Shown here piece by piece: positions 8,224 through 17,583 of a stretch of DNA of 64,000 nucleotides. Source of the stretch: Alistipes sp. (GTDB taxonomy: Bacteria > Bacteroidota > Bacteroidia > Bacteroidales > Rikenellaceae); contig JAGBUB010000030.1 in assembly GCA_017631035.1 (NCBI GenBank), forward strand, positions 1 to 64,000, read 5' to 3'. The position numbers and the translations under genes are program-made. The notes under the pieces were generated by a model, which saw nothing but the letters and a program-made list of their open reading frames with translations, was not told where the DNA came from and ran no database searches. Each line of letters opens with the position of its first letter. The stretch's first letter is position 1.

Positions 8224-10689
8224 TTATAACTTCTGCAATTTGGCAAACTTTGCCAGCAGAGTCTTCTCGCCATATTGGCCAAAATCGACCACCACCTTGT
8301 GATCCGTGGCCATCATCTCGACCCTGCGCACCACACCCACGCCAAACTTGGGATGCTCCACTCGGTCGCCCTCGGCATAGGGACAGGCACCTAGTGGTGT
8401 ACTCGATGCCGGGGTCGAACTCACTCGCTTTAGGCCCTCGGTCGAACGAGTCTGCACGGGCGCTACCAACTTGGGGTCGGGCTGACGCTTGACACCCTCC
8501 TCGTTGCGCTTCTGCTGGAAACGAACATCGAAGCGGCGACGCAACTCCTCGATGGCTGTGCGGCCGTCGCGACGCTCCTCGGTGCGCTGACGTGCGGGCT
8601 GCGGGCCACCATAACCGCCACGCGAGAATGAGCCCATACGGCCACCCAACCCTTCGGCCTCGGCAGCCTGTGGCGGACGCGGAGTGAGGTCCTCGTCGCA
8701 ATCGACATAGCGGGCGTCTATCTCGCTCAGGAAGCGGCTGGGCTGGCTGAACTCCATATTGCCCCACTTGAATCGCATATCGCAGTACGATAGTGTAGCC
8801 TCGGCCTTGGCACGTGTGAGTGCCACGTAGAATAGTCGGCGCTCCTCCTCCAATCCGTCGGGGGTCTCCAGCGCGCGCTCCGAGGGGAAGAGCTTCTCCT
8901 CGCAACCTACTATATATATATGTTTATACTCCAAACCCTTGGCCGAGTGAACGGTCATCAGCGTTATGCGCTCGTCGCCCTCCTCCTCTTTGTTGTCCAT
9001 ATCGGTCAGAAGCATAATGTTCTGCAACCACTCCTCAACGGTGGGTACTTGTGTCTCTTCTCTCTCTCCGTTACGAATCTCCGCCTCGCACTGCTCCGTG
9101 AAGAGCTGCATACCATTGAGCAACTCCTCGATGTTCTCCACGGCACTCGTCGCTTCGGGAGTGTTCTCGGTGCGGTACTGCGCCAGAATGCCCGAACGTG
9201 AGGCAAGCTCCAGACCAAAGTCGTAGAGCGATTTTTCTTTACGCGTGAGCTGCAACGAGCGAATGAGGTTTACAAACTCGGTCACCTTGCGGGCAATGGT
9301 CTTCTGCATATTGTCGCCCAGCGTGTCTGCCTCGGCAACCAGCGCATCCACAGCCTCCCACATCGACTGACCTCGCTCGGCGGCGAGCTGTGCAATGCGA
9401 TTTACCGTAGTGTCGCCAATGCCTCGCAGAGGGTAGTTCACCACTCGCTTGAAGGCCTCGTCATCCTTGGGGTTTATCACCAGACGTATGTAGGCAAGCG
9501 TATCTTTAATCTCCTTGTGGTCGTAGAACGACGAGCCCTTGTAAATCTTGTAGGGCATAGCACGACGTCTGAGCGCCGTCTCCAGCGTAGCCGACTGGTT
9601 GTTTGTGCGGTAGAGGATAGCCACCTCGCCCCAGCCATCGCCCGTCTCACGCATACGGCTACGTATTGCGTCAGCAATCATATCGGCCTCCTCGCGGTCG
9701 GTATAACCACGCAGGATGCGTATCTTGTCGCCTCGCTCGCCCTCCGAGAAACACTTCTTCTCCATACGGCGTGAGTTGTGCTCGATGACCGAGTTGGCGG
9801 CATCGACTATGGTGCGTGTCGAGCGGTAGTTCTGCTCGAGCTTGTAGGTCTGTGCTGCGGGGTAGTCCTTGCGGAACGAGAGTATGTTCTCGATCTTCGC
9901 ACCGCGGAACGAGTAGATACTCTGCGCATCGTCACCAACGACGCACACACGGCCGTGAAGCTGCGAGAGGCGGCGGATTATTATGTACTGCGCGAAGTTG
10001 GTATCCTGATACTCATCCACCAGAATATACTGAAACAGCTCCTGATACTTGGCCAGCACATCGGGACAGTCGCGCAGCAGGATGTTGGTCTGCAACAGCA
10101 GGTCGTCGAAGTCCATTGCTCCGTTCTGCTTGCAACGACGGCAATACTCCACATACACATCGCCAAAGTGGGGAATCTGCGCCTGCCTATCCTCGGCCGC
10201 GTAGGTCGAGTTGGCTACATAGGCTGCAGGTGTTACAAGGCAGTTCTTGGCAAACGATATGCGTGAGAGCAGACGGGCGGGCTTGTACTTGTCGTCCGCC
10301 AGGTTCATCTCCTTGCAGATGGTCTTCAGCAGGTTCTTGCAGTCCGAAGGCTCGTAGATGGTGTAAGAGTCGGTAAAACCAATTCGCTCGGCATTCTCGC
10401 GAAGGATGCGCGAAAAGACTGAGTGGAACGTACCCATACGAATGTAGCGGGCTGTCGAGCCCACCATCTGCTCGATGCGGGTACGCATCTGCTCGGCTGC
10501 TTTGTTGGTAAAGGTCAGTGCCAGAATCTGATGGGGTTTCACACCCTGCTCCAGCATATATGCTATGCGCGAGGTCAAAACGCGTGTCTTGCCCGAGCCA
10601 GCACCCGCAATAATGAGCGAGGGGGTCTGGTAGTTCACCACAGCGTCGTACTGCGCCTTATTTAGTCCTTGTAGTATTTTCGATTCCAT
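8224..10689 (-). CDS. uvrD: UvrD/PcrA-type superfamily 1 DNA helicase
   Basis: The 821-residue protein is a 3'-5' DNA helicase for nucleotide-excision and mismatch repair and replication-fork maintenance. Walker A is AGAGSGKT (about 28-35), Walker B is VDEYQDTN, motif III is VVGDDAQSIYSFRGA, and motifs V/VI are TVHSAKGLEY and RRLFYVALTRAK. After the helicase core there is a low-complexity linker (about 660-760) and a C-terminal Tudor-like segment (GDRVEHPKFGVGVV...DFGQYGEKTL) that in PcrA binds RNA polymerase. The ATG is four bases after a perfect -7 element, so a leaderless transcript is expected. It is monocistronic, with its own promoter and terminator. Confidence 0.93.
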   Translation of the reverse strand: MESKILQGLNKAQYDAVVNYQTPSLIIAGAGSGKTRVLTSRIAYMLEQGVKPHQILALTFTNKAAEQMRTRIEQMVGSTARYIRMGTFHSVFSRILRENAERIGFTDSYTIYEPSDCKNLLKTICKEMNLADDKYKPARLLSRISFAKNCLVTPAAYVANSTYAAEDRQAQIPHFGDVYVEYCRRCKQNGAMDFDDLLLQTNILLRDCPDVLAKYQELFQYILVDEYQDTNFAQYIIIRRLSQLHGRVCVVGDDAQSIYSFRGAKIENILSFRKDYPAAQTYKLEQNYRSTRTIVDAANSVIEHNSRRMEKKCFSEGERGDKIRILRGYTDREEADMIADAIRSRMRETGDGWGEVAILYRTNNQSATLETALRRRAMPYKIYKGSSFYDHKEIKDTLAYIRLVINPKDDEAFKRVVNYPLRGIGDTTVNRIAQLAAERGQSMWEAVDALVAEADTLGDNMQKTIARKVTEFVNLIRSLQLTRKEKSLYDFGLELASRSGILAQYRTENTPEATSAVENIEELLNGMQLFTEQCEAEIRNGEREETQVPTVEEWLQNIMLLTDMDNKEEEGDERITLMTVHSAKGLEYKHIYIVGCEEKLFPSERALETPDGLEEERRLFYVALTRAKAEATLSYCDMRFKWGNMEFSQPSRFLSEIDARYVDCDEDLTPRPPQAAEAEGLGGRMGSFSRGGYGGPQPARQRTEERRDGRTAIEELRRRFDVRFQQKRNEEGVKRQPDPKLVAPVQTRSTEGLKRVSSTPASSTPLGACPYAEGDRVEHPKFGVGVVRRVEMMATDHKVVVDFGQYGEKTLLAKFAKLQKL

Positions 10690-10693
10690 ACGA

Positions 10694-10724
10694 CAAAGAT
10701 AGAGCGTAAAATAGATAATTCAAA
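10694..10724 (-). promoter_or_regulatory. uvrD: Consensus promoter abutting the uvrD start codon
   Basis: Read leftward, TTTG (10724-10721), a 19-base spacer and TATCTTTG (10701-10694) match the Bacteroidetes consensus exactly. Only four bases separate the -7 element from the ATG. Confidence 0.75.
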
Positions 10725-10754
10725 ACCCGAGACATAATATTGTGTCAGATAAAT

Positions 10755-10785
10755 TTTGTTTATTGAGTCCTATTTGTTATATTTG
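10755..10785 (+). promoter_or_regulatory. Consensus promoter for the propeller lipoprotein gene
   Basis: TTTG (10755-10758), a 19-base spacer and TATATTTG (10778-10785) form a full match, divergent from the uvrD promoter. The leader would be about 25 bases. Confidence 0.7.
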
Positions 10786-10815
10786 TATAAAGCAGTCTAA
10801 TTTGATTATTGTCAC

Positions 10816-12273
10816 ATGAGGGTATTTATATTATTGGCTATGCTCTATTGCGTAGCTTGTGAGTCAATTGCCCCTATATCTGGGCATACGGATAGAGTCG
10901 TTGATATCTATCCCGATTATCGTGATATTACCATTCCTGGCAACATCGCTCCGCTGAACTTCAACGTCGTGGCTGAGGGCGATTTTGCTCTGCTCATCGA
11001 GGGCGCAGGTTCTCAGATTGAGTTGCGTGCTCGTGATGGATGGTTTAATATACCATCGAAAAAGTGGCAAGAGCTCCTTGCCCAGAATCAGGAGCAGGCC
11101 CTCAAATTCACCATTGTTGAGAAGCAGGGCAGCGAGTGGGTTGCAACGGCTCCCTTTTATGTGAACGTGCGCGAGGAGATAGACCCCTATCTGGCCTATC
11201 GACTCCTGGTGCCGGGCGAGCAGTGGCACCAGATGGGTATTTATCAGCGCGATCTTACCTCTTTCGAGCAGAGCCCGATATATGAAAACTATCTGACCAA
11301 CTACAATTGCGTGAATTGCCATACATTCCCCTCTCGCAACCCCGACAAAATGATTTTCCATATGCGAGCCAAGGAGGCCAACGGAACAGCCCTTATCGAG
11401 AATGGCAAGGTGCAGAAGTTTAACACCAAGACGCAGGAGATGCTCTCAAATCTGGTGTACTCGTATTGGCATCCCGAAGGTCGTTACCTGGCGGCTTCGA
11501 CAAATACTATCTACCAGAGTTATTTCTACCATAGTGCCGACCGAATGGAGGTCTACGACACCGCTTCGGATATTGTCGTGTGGGACACCGAGCGAGGTGT
11601 TGTAATCGATAACGAGCTACTCTCCTCTCCTTCGGCGATGGAGACCTTCCCCAGCTTCTCGTCCGATGGACGTCGTATGTACTACTGTGTGGCCGAGAAT
11701 GTCGAACTTATCGAGCTCAATATCGATAAGTTGCGCTACTCGCTCTGCGCCGTGGATTTCGACCCCGCTACGGGTCGTGTGGGCGATAAGGTCGATACGC
11801 TCTACAACGCACGCGTCGATGGTCGCAGTGTGTCGATGCCACGCATCTCGCCCGATGGCAAACATCTGGTGGTCAATATTATGAAATGGGGCAATTTCTC
11901 AACCTACCATAGCGATGCCGACCTCTACTCAATCGATCTGGAGTCGGGGCATATGCAGGCAATTGAGTCAATCAACAGCCCTGAATCCGAGGGTAGCCAC
12001 TCGTGGAGCAGCAACAGCCGCTGGATGGTCTTCAGCTCGCGTCGCGAGGATGGACTCTTCACTCAACCCCACTTCACCTATGTCGACGATGAGGGCAATT
12101 TCCACAAGCCTTTCGTGTTGCCACAACACAACCCGCTTGAGTTTTATCGCGATAATGTCTATGCCTACAACCTCCCCGAGCTGATTACGGGCAAGGTGAA
12201 GGTAAAACCTCGAGATATTGCCGACGAGATGGCCTCCGAGGGTCAGACGCTTAAATACGAGGCGATACCATAG
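10816..12273 (+). CDS. TolB/PD40-type beta-propeller lipoprotein with a c-type heme motif
   Basis: The 485-residue protein has a short signal ending CVAC (Cys15), predicting an envelope lipoprotein. A first beta-rich domain (about 25-130) is followed by a single CVNCH motif at 165-169, a typical covalent heme c attachment site. The second half carries PD40/WD40-like blade motifs such as FPSFSSDGRRMYY, MPRISPDGKHLVV and HSWSSNSRWMVFSS. Similar Bacteroidales proteins are labelled cytochrome c biosynthesis or TolB-like, but no precise role is established. A role in periplasmic or outer-membrane redox sensing or electron transfer is an inference from the heme motif. It has its own promoter and terminator. 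Confidence 0.75.
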   Translation: MRVFILLAMLYCVACESIAPISGHTDRVVDIYPDYRDITIPGNIAPLNFNVVAEGDFALLIEGAGSQIELRARDGWFNIPSKKWQELLAQNQEQALKFTIVEKQGSEWVATAPFYVNVREEIDPYLAYRLLVPGEQWHQMGIYQRDLTSFEQSPIYENYLTNYNCVNCHTFPSRNPDKMIFHMRAKEANGTALIENGKVQKFNTKTQEMLSNLVYSYWHPEGRYLAASTNTIYQSYFYHSADRMEVYDTASDIVVWDTERGVVIDNELLSSPSAMETFPSFSSDGRRMYYCVAENVELIELNIDKLRYSLCAVDFDPATGRVGDKVDTLYNARVDGRSVSMPRISPDGKHLVVNIMKWGNFSTYHSDADLYSIDLESGHMQAIESINSPESEGSHSWSSNSRWMVFSSRREDGLFTQPHFTYVDDEGNFHKPFVLPQHNPLEFYRDNVYAYNLPELITGKVKVKPRDIADEMASEGQTLKYEAIP

Positions 12274-12295
12274 TATCTCCTTCTACCACAAAAAA

Positions 12296-12330
12296 AAGAG
12301 TGCCGACACCTTGCCGACACTCTTTTTTAT
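12296..12330. terminator. Bidirectional terminator between convergent genes
   Basis: AGAGTG and CACTCT arms, with an inner CG-rich pairing, are flanked by eight A on the left and six T on the right. It lies between the rightward lipoprotein gene and the leftward hydrolase gene. Confidence 0.8.
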
Positions 12331-12375
12331 TGTTATGATAATTGCTCAATCGCTCCTGTGCGATGCGTAATTTAG

Positions 12376-13182
12376 CTATCGTCTTGGTGCGGGGTTCTCG
12401 TGCTGGCGCACAAAGCGGAGCAACAGTGCATAGGCAGGGTCGCACATATTGTGACCGTAGCCGTCGAGCTCATAGAGCGTTGCATCGGGGTGCTTGACGA
12501 GCTTGAACACGCGCATCATATAGGCGTTCTCCTCGTAACGGCCGAGCATCTCCATCTCACGGTCGCCGGTAATCATCAGGAAGGGAGCCGAGTCGGCACG
12601 CACGTGATAGAGGGGTGCGAGCTCATCCACTACGGGCTGTGTGTTGGCTATGCCACGTGAGCGGCGCTCCTCGAAGTGGGTGATGGCCTGACCGCTGAAG
12701 GGAATAATACCTGCCAAAGAGTTGGCATCGATACCGTAACGCTCCAGGCGAGCCTTCTCAAGACCTACCATACTCACCAGATAACCACCTGCCGAGTGGC
12801 CCGAGATATAAATCTTCTTGCTACTGCCGCCATACTTCTCGATGTTCTTGAATACCCAAGCTACGGCCGCCGCTGCGTCGTCGACACACTGCGTAACCTT
12901 CACATTGGGTGAGAAGCGGTAGCCTACGCCCACCACTACATACTGTCCGTTGAGCAGTGCCTGCGGAATCTCGCGCTTGCCTCCCGTGAGGCCTCCTCCG
13001 TGGAACCACACAATGACGGGAGCGCCCTGTGCACCTTCGGGCGTGGCGATGTCCATACGACACATAGTTGAGGCGTAGTCGTCGTCCGAGCGATAGACGA
13101 TGTCGCGACTGTACTTGTACTCAGCTGCACTGAGCGCTGTGGCAAACACGGTGGCCACTAAAAATAGAAAAAATCGTTTCAT
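12376..13182 (-). CDS. Secreted alpha/beta hydrolase (BD-FAE/HSL-like)
   Basis: The 268-residue protein has a signal peptide (about 1-19, ending SAAE) and a single alpha/beta-hydrolase domain. WFHGGGLTGG is the oxyanion-hole HGGG motif of the hormone-sensitive-lipase/BD-FAE group, ISGHSAGGYL is the nucleophile elbow, and the late GYGHNMCDPA supplies the catalytic His. It probably hydrolyses an ester in the periplasm, and the substrate is unknown. It starts four bases after the upstream helical-protein gene, so it is the last gene of the cstA operon. Confidence 0.8.
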   Translation of the reverse strand: MKRFFLFLVATVFATALSAAEYKYSRDIVYRSDDDYASTMCRMDIATPEGAQGAPVIVWFHGGGLTGGKREIPQALLNGQYVVVGVGYRFSPNVKVTQCVDDAAAAVAWVFKNIEKYGGSSKKIYISGHSAGGYLVSMVGLEKARLERYGIDANSLAGIIPFSGQAITHFEERRSRGIANTQPVVDELAPLYHVRADSAPFLMITGDREMEMLGRYEENAYMMRVFKLVKHPDATLYELDGYGHNMCDPAYALLLRFVRQHENPAPRR

Positions 13183-13186
13183 AGTG

Positions 13187-13855
13187 TTATGCTTTTTTAA
13201 TGGTTTTCAGGAATTTGTCGTTGCTCTCCCATAGCGGAGCGGTGGCGAAGTATAGCTCGCGTGCCTCGGTGCGGGGTGAGGGACGCTCCGCACGGCTGTC
13301 GGCCAGATACTCCTCGTCTAAGGGATGCTCGTCGGCAAGGAACTCCTCCATCCACACCTTGTGACGTGTGCGTAGCGTGTGCAGGGCGTCGCGGTCGATG
13401 CCTCCCGTGCGGCGGTACTCGGCCCATAGTGTGAGCAGATGATACTCGGGCGATTTTGACGATATGCTGAAGAGCATCTCCTCAAGGCAGTCGTAATCCT
13501 CCAGCGCCACATAGCAGAAGGCCAAAGGTACGCTTGCGCTCATATGGTCCTCCTCGTCGACCGAGAGTAGTACCTCCCATAGTGCTGCGGCGGTCTCCAC
13601 CTCGCCTATGAGCAGCTGGTCGGCTGCCGCTGCATATATCAATTCGATGGCCGCACGTGTGGCTCTATCCTCCCAGTCAAGAAGTATATCCTCCTCGCCA
13701 AGCTTGTCGAGCAGTGCCTGCACCGCATCGAAGCGCATCTGCGCAGCCTCGGGCCACGACTCGGCCTCGTGCTGACGTGAGCGGTGCAATGTATCGTTCA
13801 ATCCTCCCACGCGCCACAGACCCGACGACGAGGGGTTAAGTGTTATTCGACTCAT
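13187..13855 (-). CDS. Helical TPR-like protein of unknown function
   Basis: This 222-residue cytoplasmic protein has no signal or membrane segment. It is mostly helical and acidic, and its paired amphipathic helices (for example AAADQLLIGEVETAAALWEVLL and the following YVALEDYDCLEEMLF region) resemble tetratricopeptide repeats. No catalytic motif was recognised. It lies one base behind cstA and four bases ahead of the hydrolase, so it is translated as part of that operon. I do not recognise a named family. Confidence 0.65.
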   Translation of the reverse strand: MSRITLNPSSSGLWRVGGLNDTLHRSRQHEAESWPEAAQMRFDAVQALLDKLGEEDILLDWEDRATRAAIELIYAAAADQLLIGEVETAAALWEVLLSVDEEDHMSASVPLAFCYVALEDYDCLEEMLFSISSKSPEYHLLTLWAEYRRTGGIDRDALHTLRTRHKVWMEEFLADEHPLDEEYLADSRAERPSPRTEARELYFATAPLWESNDKFLKTIKKA

Positions 13856-13856
13856 T

Positions 13857-15290
13857 TTAGTTCAATGTTTTTGAGGTTTTATGTATCTTCCGCCACATAA
13901 GTGCCGTAAGCAGGGCGGTGGTCACACAGCTTAATATGTAGGCCAACGTGCGGTTCTCCAGGCCGAGGAACTGGTCCGATATGAAGACAAACGTTGTGCA
14001 TATAAATGTCATAAACACAGCCGCAGGCAGAGCAACCCATATGTTGCGCCCTCTCTGGTGCAGGTATACCACCACAGCCCACAGCGTTACCACCGCCATA
14101 GCCTGATTGGTCCAGGCAAAGTAGCGCCATATAATATCGAAATCGATAAAGAGCAACATTCCGCCAATGGCAAATAGCGGCAGACTAATCAACAGTCGCT
14201 TGGCTATGGTGCGCTGCTCGATGTGTAATATGTCGGCCACAATGAGGCGTGCCGAGCGGAAGGCCGTGTCGCCCGAGGTGATGGGTGCCGCCACCACGCC
14301 GAGCATTGCCAGCAGACCACCTGCTATGCCGAGCGTAGTGGTCGAGATGGTGTTCACCGCCCACGCGGCGTTATTGCCGTGCTCGGCGAGAGCCGCAGCA
14401 AGCGACTCGGGGCCGTGGAAGAAGGCCATACCGATAGCTGCCCAGATAAGGGCGATGACCGATTCCGAGATCATTGCTCCGTAGAACACCACACGACTCT
14501 CTCGCTCGTTGTTCATACAGCGGGCCATAAGCGGCGACTGCGTAGCGTGGAAACCCGATACGGCACCACACGCAATGGTGATAAAGAGTGTAGGTATGAT
14601 GGGCATAGTCTCGGCATTCGGGTGTAAGTTGCGAAGCGTCGAGAGCGTCAGATCGGGAATAGTGTAACTACCAAAGAGTAACACACCCAACAATCCCAGC
14701 GCCATAATGATAAGTGCTGCGCCGAACAGCGGGTATACCTTGCCAATGAGTTTGTCGATGGGCAGCATCGTAGCGATGAAGTAGTAGAACAGAATAATGG
14801 CTATCCACCACCAGTAGGAGATTGTAGGCACAATCTCCACCATAATGCTTGCCGGCGAGCGCATAAATACCACTCCCACCAATATGAGCAGCACCATAGA
14901 TATAACGCGCATAAGCTGCAACATTCCACTACCCAGATATCGGCCTACGACCTCGGGCAGACTCAGGCCGTCGTTCCGCAGCAGAATCACTCCCGACACA
15001 TAGTCGTGCATCGCTCCCACGAAGATGCCTCCCAAAGTAATCCACAGAAAGGCCACAGGACCGAAGCAGGCACCCATAATAGCACCGAAGATGGGGCCTA
15101 CGCCCGCAATGTTGAGTAGCTGTATGAGGAAGGTGCGCCAGCGCGGCATAGGGATATAATCAACCCCATCGTAGAGCGCCACCGAGGGGACCGTTGCCTT
15201 CTCGTCAATTTGGCAAACACGGTCGAGATAGGCTCCATAGGTAAAGTAGGCAGCAACCAGAGCGGTAAGACAAATTAGGAATGTAATCAT
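13857..15290 (-). CDS. cstA: CstA-family carbon-starvation peptide/pyruvate transporter
   Basis: The 477-residue integral inner-membrane protein has about 12-13 hydrophobic segments. Conserved CstA features are GVGPIFGAIMGACFGPVAFL near residue 60, GAMHDYVSGVILLRNDG, and the later CGAVSGFHATQSPLMARC. It is the short form of the family, lacking the long C-terminal DUF4161 part of the E. coli protein, as is usual in Bacteroidetes. Members import peptides or pyruvate under carbon limitation. The start at 15290 (MITFLICLTALV) is chosen over an upstream in-frame Met because it opens the first membrane helix. It is the first gene of a three-gene operon. Confidence 0.87.
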   Translation of the reverse strand: MITFLICLTALVAAYFTYGAYLDRVCQIDEKATVPSVALYDGVDYIPMPRWRTFLIQLLNIAGVGPIFGAIMGACFGPVAFLWITLGGIFVGAMHDYVSGVILLRNDGLSLPEVVGRYLGSGMLQLMRVISMVLLILVGVVFMRSPASIMVEIVPTISYWWWIAIILFYYFIATMLPIDKLIGKVYPLFGAALIIMALGLLGVLLFGSYTIPDLTLSTLRNLHPNAETMPIIPTLFITIACGAVSGFHATQSPLMARCMNNERESRVVFYGAMISESVIALIWAAIGMAFFHGPESLAAALAEHGNNAAWAVNTISTTTLGIAGGLLAMLGVVAAPITSGDTAFRSARLIVADILHIEQRTIAKRLLISLPLFAIGGMLLFIDFDIIWRYFAWTNQAMAVVTLWAVVVYLHQRGRNIWVALPAAVFMTFICTTFVFISDQFLGLENRTLAYILSCVTTALLTALMWRKIHKTSKTLN

Positions 15291-15362
15291 AGTGTTTTTC
15301 TTGTTTCGGTTAAATATGCAGTGTTTTTGGCTGTATATGCGAAAAAAATGCAACCCGTAGTG

Positions 15363-15396
15363 CAAATATATAAAAATAATTCTTTCCTTTTACAAA
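15363..15396 (-). promoter_or_regulatory. Probable cstA promoter
   Basis: Read leftward, TTTG (15396-15393) and TATATTTG (15370-15363) are 22 bases apart, slightly wide of the optimum. The leader would be about 68 bases. Confidence 0.45.
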
Positions 15397-15404
15397 ATAA
15401 CGCA

Positions 15405-15412
15405 TATCTTTG
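15405..15412 (+). promoter_or_regulatory. -7 element for the M28 peptidase gene
   Basis: TATCTTTG is a perfect -7 match, divergent from the cstA promoter. The -33 region is only weakly matched. The expected leader is about 70 bases. Confidence 0.5.
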
Positions 15413-15486
15413 CATTTCACAATGGCGTCAAATTACGTAAGCTAAAAATCATAAAATATAAACACTAACTTAAACCAAAGAGAAAG

Positions 15487-17040
15487 ATGAAGAGAGTAAT
15501 TTTATCGCTGCTTGCCCTGGTGACAATGGGTAGTGGTGTCGCTTTTGCGCAGAACAGCCTCTCGGCAGAGCTCGCCTACAAGGTGAAGAACGAAGGCTTC
15601 GCAAAGTCGAAGATTGAGGAGATGGCACAGTTTATGACCGACGATATGGGTCCCCGTTTGGCTGCATCACAGCTCAAACTGCGTGCCGAGAAGATGGTGA
15701 TTGAGTATTTGAAGGAGATGGGTCTCTCTAACCCCCGTGCCGAGTATGCATTTGACTTTACAAAGGGTGGCTGGGACAACGAGATGAACTATGTGGCAAT
15801 GACTGCTCCCTACTATACCAGCTTTGCAGGTAACCCCAAGGCGTGGTCTGGCAGTACTAACGGTCTTGTGAAGGGTGAGGTAGTACTCATCGAGGCTCAG
15901 ACTGTAGCCGACCTCGACAAATATAAGGGTAAGCTCGCAGGCAAGATCGTATTGATGCCCGTGACTCAGACCTACCAGATGAGCTTCGACCCCTTGGCAA
16001 CACGCTTTACCGAGGAGGAGTTGGAGGTTCTGGCACAGGATCCCCGTCCCACATCAAACAGCCGCATCCCCTCTATCAGCCGTGCAGCCTCTATGACATC
16101 ACGCGAGTTGCAGACTGCTATTACCAATATGCTCAAGGAGGAGAAGCCCGCAGCTATCATCAGCGGTGGCGGTACATTCAACGTGGCTCCCTCACGCGGT
16201 GTATCATATAAGGTGGGTGACCCCGAGCCTGTTTGCGAGGTTATGCTTCCCATCGAGGATCACGGCCGTATGGCTCGTATGATTGCTAAGGGCGAGAAGG
16301 TAGAGATGGAGCTTAACATCAAGAACACCTTCACCAACAACCAGCGCATCAACAACGTTATCGCCGAGATTCCCGGTACCGACCCCAAGCTCAAGAACGA
16401 GATCGTGCTTATCGGTGCTCACTTCGACTCTTGGCACGGTGGTACAGGTGGTGCTGACAACGCATCAGGTTGTATCGTGATGATGGAGGCTATGCGTATT
16501 ATCAAGGCGCTCGGTATCCAGCCCAAGCGTACTATCCGCCTTGCATTGTGGGGTGGCGAGGAGCAGGGTCTCTATGGCTCACGCGGCTACGCTAACATCA
16601 ACCTCTACGACTCGGCTAAGGGTAAGAAGCTCGACGGTTATGACGACTTCGCACTCTATTTGAATATGGATAACGGTTCAGGTCGCTTCCGCGGTATCTA
16701 CCTCGAGGAGAATGATCAGGCTGTTCCCTTCTTCGAGGCTTGGAAGAAGCACATCGAGACTATCGGCTTCCAGACTCTCTCATTGCGCCGTACAGGTAGC
16801 ACCGACCACGTAGTATTCAACGGTTTGGGTCTTCCCGCATACCAGTTCATCCAGGATGAGTTGGAGTACGGTCGTACTTACCACACCGTGATGGATACTT
16901 ACGAGCGTCTGTCATTGGAGGATTTGAAGGTTGACGCAGTTATCGCTGCTTGGATTGCATTGAGCGCCGCTATGGATGAGGGTCGTATCCCCACCAAGCC
17001 CGGTTTGCCCGCACCTGCAGCATCGGGTCGTGCCTTCTAA
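15487..17040 (+). CDS. Secreted M28-family zinc aminopeptidase
   Basis: The 517-residue protein has a signal peptide (about 1-22, ending AFAQ), a PA-type insert domain in the middle and an M28 catalytic domain. Metal and catalytic residues appear as GAHFDSWH (His312, Asp314), GGADNASGC (Asp324) and GGEEQGLYGS. A later STDHVVF supplies a further His. The protein should remove N-terminal residues from peptides in the periplasm or outside the cell. Codon usage is strongly biased toward a small codon set, suggesting high expression. The downstream queD starts 19 bases later and may share the transcript. Confidence 0.88.
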   Translation: MKRVILSLLALVTMGSGVAFAQNSLSAELAYKVKNEGFAKSKIEEMAQFMTDDMGPRLAASQLKLRAEKMVIEYLKEMGLSNPRAEYAFDFTKGGWDNEMNYVAMTAPYYTSFAGNPKAWSGSTNGLVKGEVVLIEAQTVADLDKYKGKLAGKIVLMPVTQTYQMSFDPLATRFTEEELEVLAQDPRPTSNSRIPSISRAASMTSRELQTAITNMLKEEKPAAIISGGGTFNVAPSRGVSYKVGDPEPVCEVMLPIEDHGRMARMIAKGEKVEMELNIKNTFTNNQRINNVIAEIPGTDPKLKNEIVLIGAHFDSWHGGTGGADNASGCIVMMEAMRIIKALGIQPKRTIRLALWGGEEQGLYGSRGYANINLYDSAKGKKLDGYDDFALYLNMDNGSGRFRGIYLEENDQAVPFFEAWKKHIETIGFQTLSLRRTGSTDHVVFNGLGLPAYQFIQDELEYGRTYHTVMDTYERLSLEDLKVDAVIAAWIALSAAMDEGRIPTKPGLPAPAASGRAF

Positions 17041-17059
17041 TTAGAGACTAACAGATTTT

Positions 17060-17512
17060 ATGGCAACTATTCGACTTACCAAGGAGTTTTCGTTCGAGGC
17101 GGCACATTCGCTCGAGGGTTACGACGGTGCTTGTCGTGAGATTCACGGCCACTCGTATCGTCTGTTTGTGACCATCAAGGGTGAGCCCTCGACCGAGGAG
17201 TGCGACCCCAAGCAGGGTATGGTGATGGATTTCGGCCTGCTCAAGCGCATTGTCAATGAGCAGATCGTGTCGCAGTTCGACCACGCCTTTGTGGTGCGCC
17301 GCACCGAGCAGGGTCATCAGCTGCGTGCTATGCTCGATGGCATCTACTCCAACATTGTGATGGTCGATTACCAGCCTACCTGCGAGAATATGCTCTCGGA
17401 CTTTGCCCTGCGTCTTTTGGAGGCACTGCCCGACGAGGTTGAGCTCTACTCGTTGCGTCTGCACGAGACGGCATCGTCGTATGCCGAGTGGTATGCTTCG
17501 GATAACTTGTAG
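17060..17512 (+). CDS. queD: 6-carboxy-tetrahydropterin synthase (QueD/PTPS family)
   Basis: The 150-residue protein turns dihydroneopterin triphosphate, the FolE product, into 6-carboxy-tetrahydropterin, the first committed step to queuosine. The zinc ligands are His16 (EAAHS) and His29/His31 (IHGHSY), and the catalytic Cys25 stands four residues before the HGH, the spacing typical of QueD rather than of pure PTPS. The C-terminal LHETASSYAEW matches the family's substrate-binding Glu region. A strong hairpin without a T-tract lies 72 bases downstream. Confidence 0.88.
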   Translation: MATIRLTKEFSFEAAHSLEGYDGACREIHGHSYRLFVTIKGEPSTEECDPKQGMVMDFGLLKRIVNEQIVSQFDHAFVVRRTEQGHQLRAMLDGIYSNIVMVDYQPTCENMLSDFALRLLEALPDEVELYSLRLHETASSYAEWYASDNL

Positions 17513-17583
17513 TTGCCAAGAGCCTATATTTTGATTTTACCTCCACACCGCACCTTTTGGGCGGAGTGGCGAGCAATGATTTA

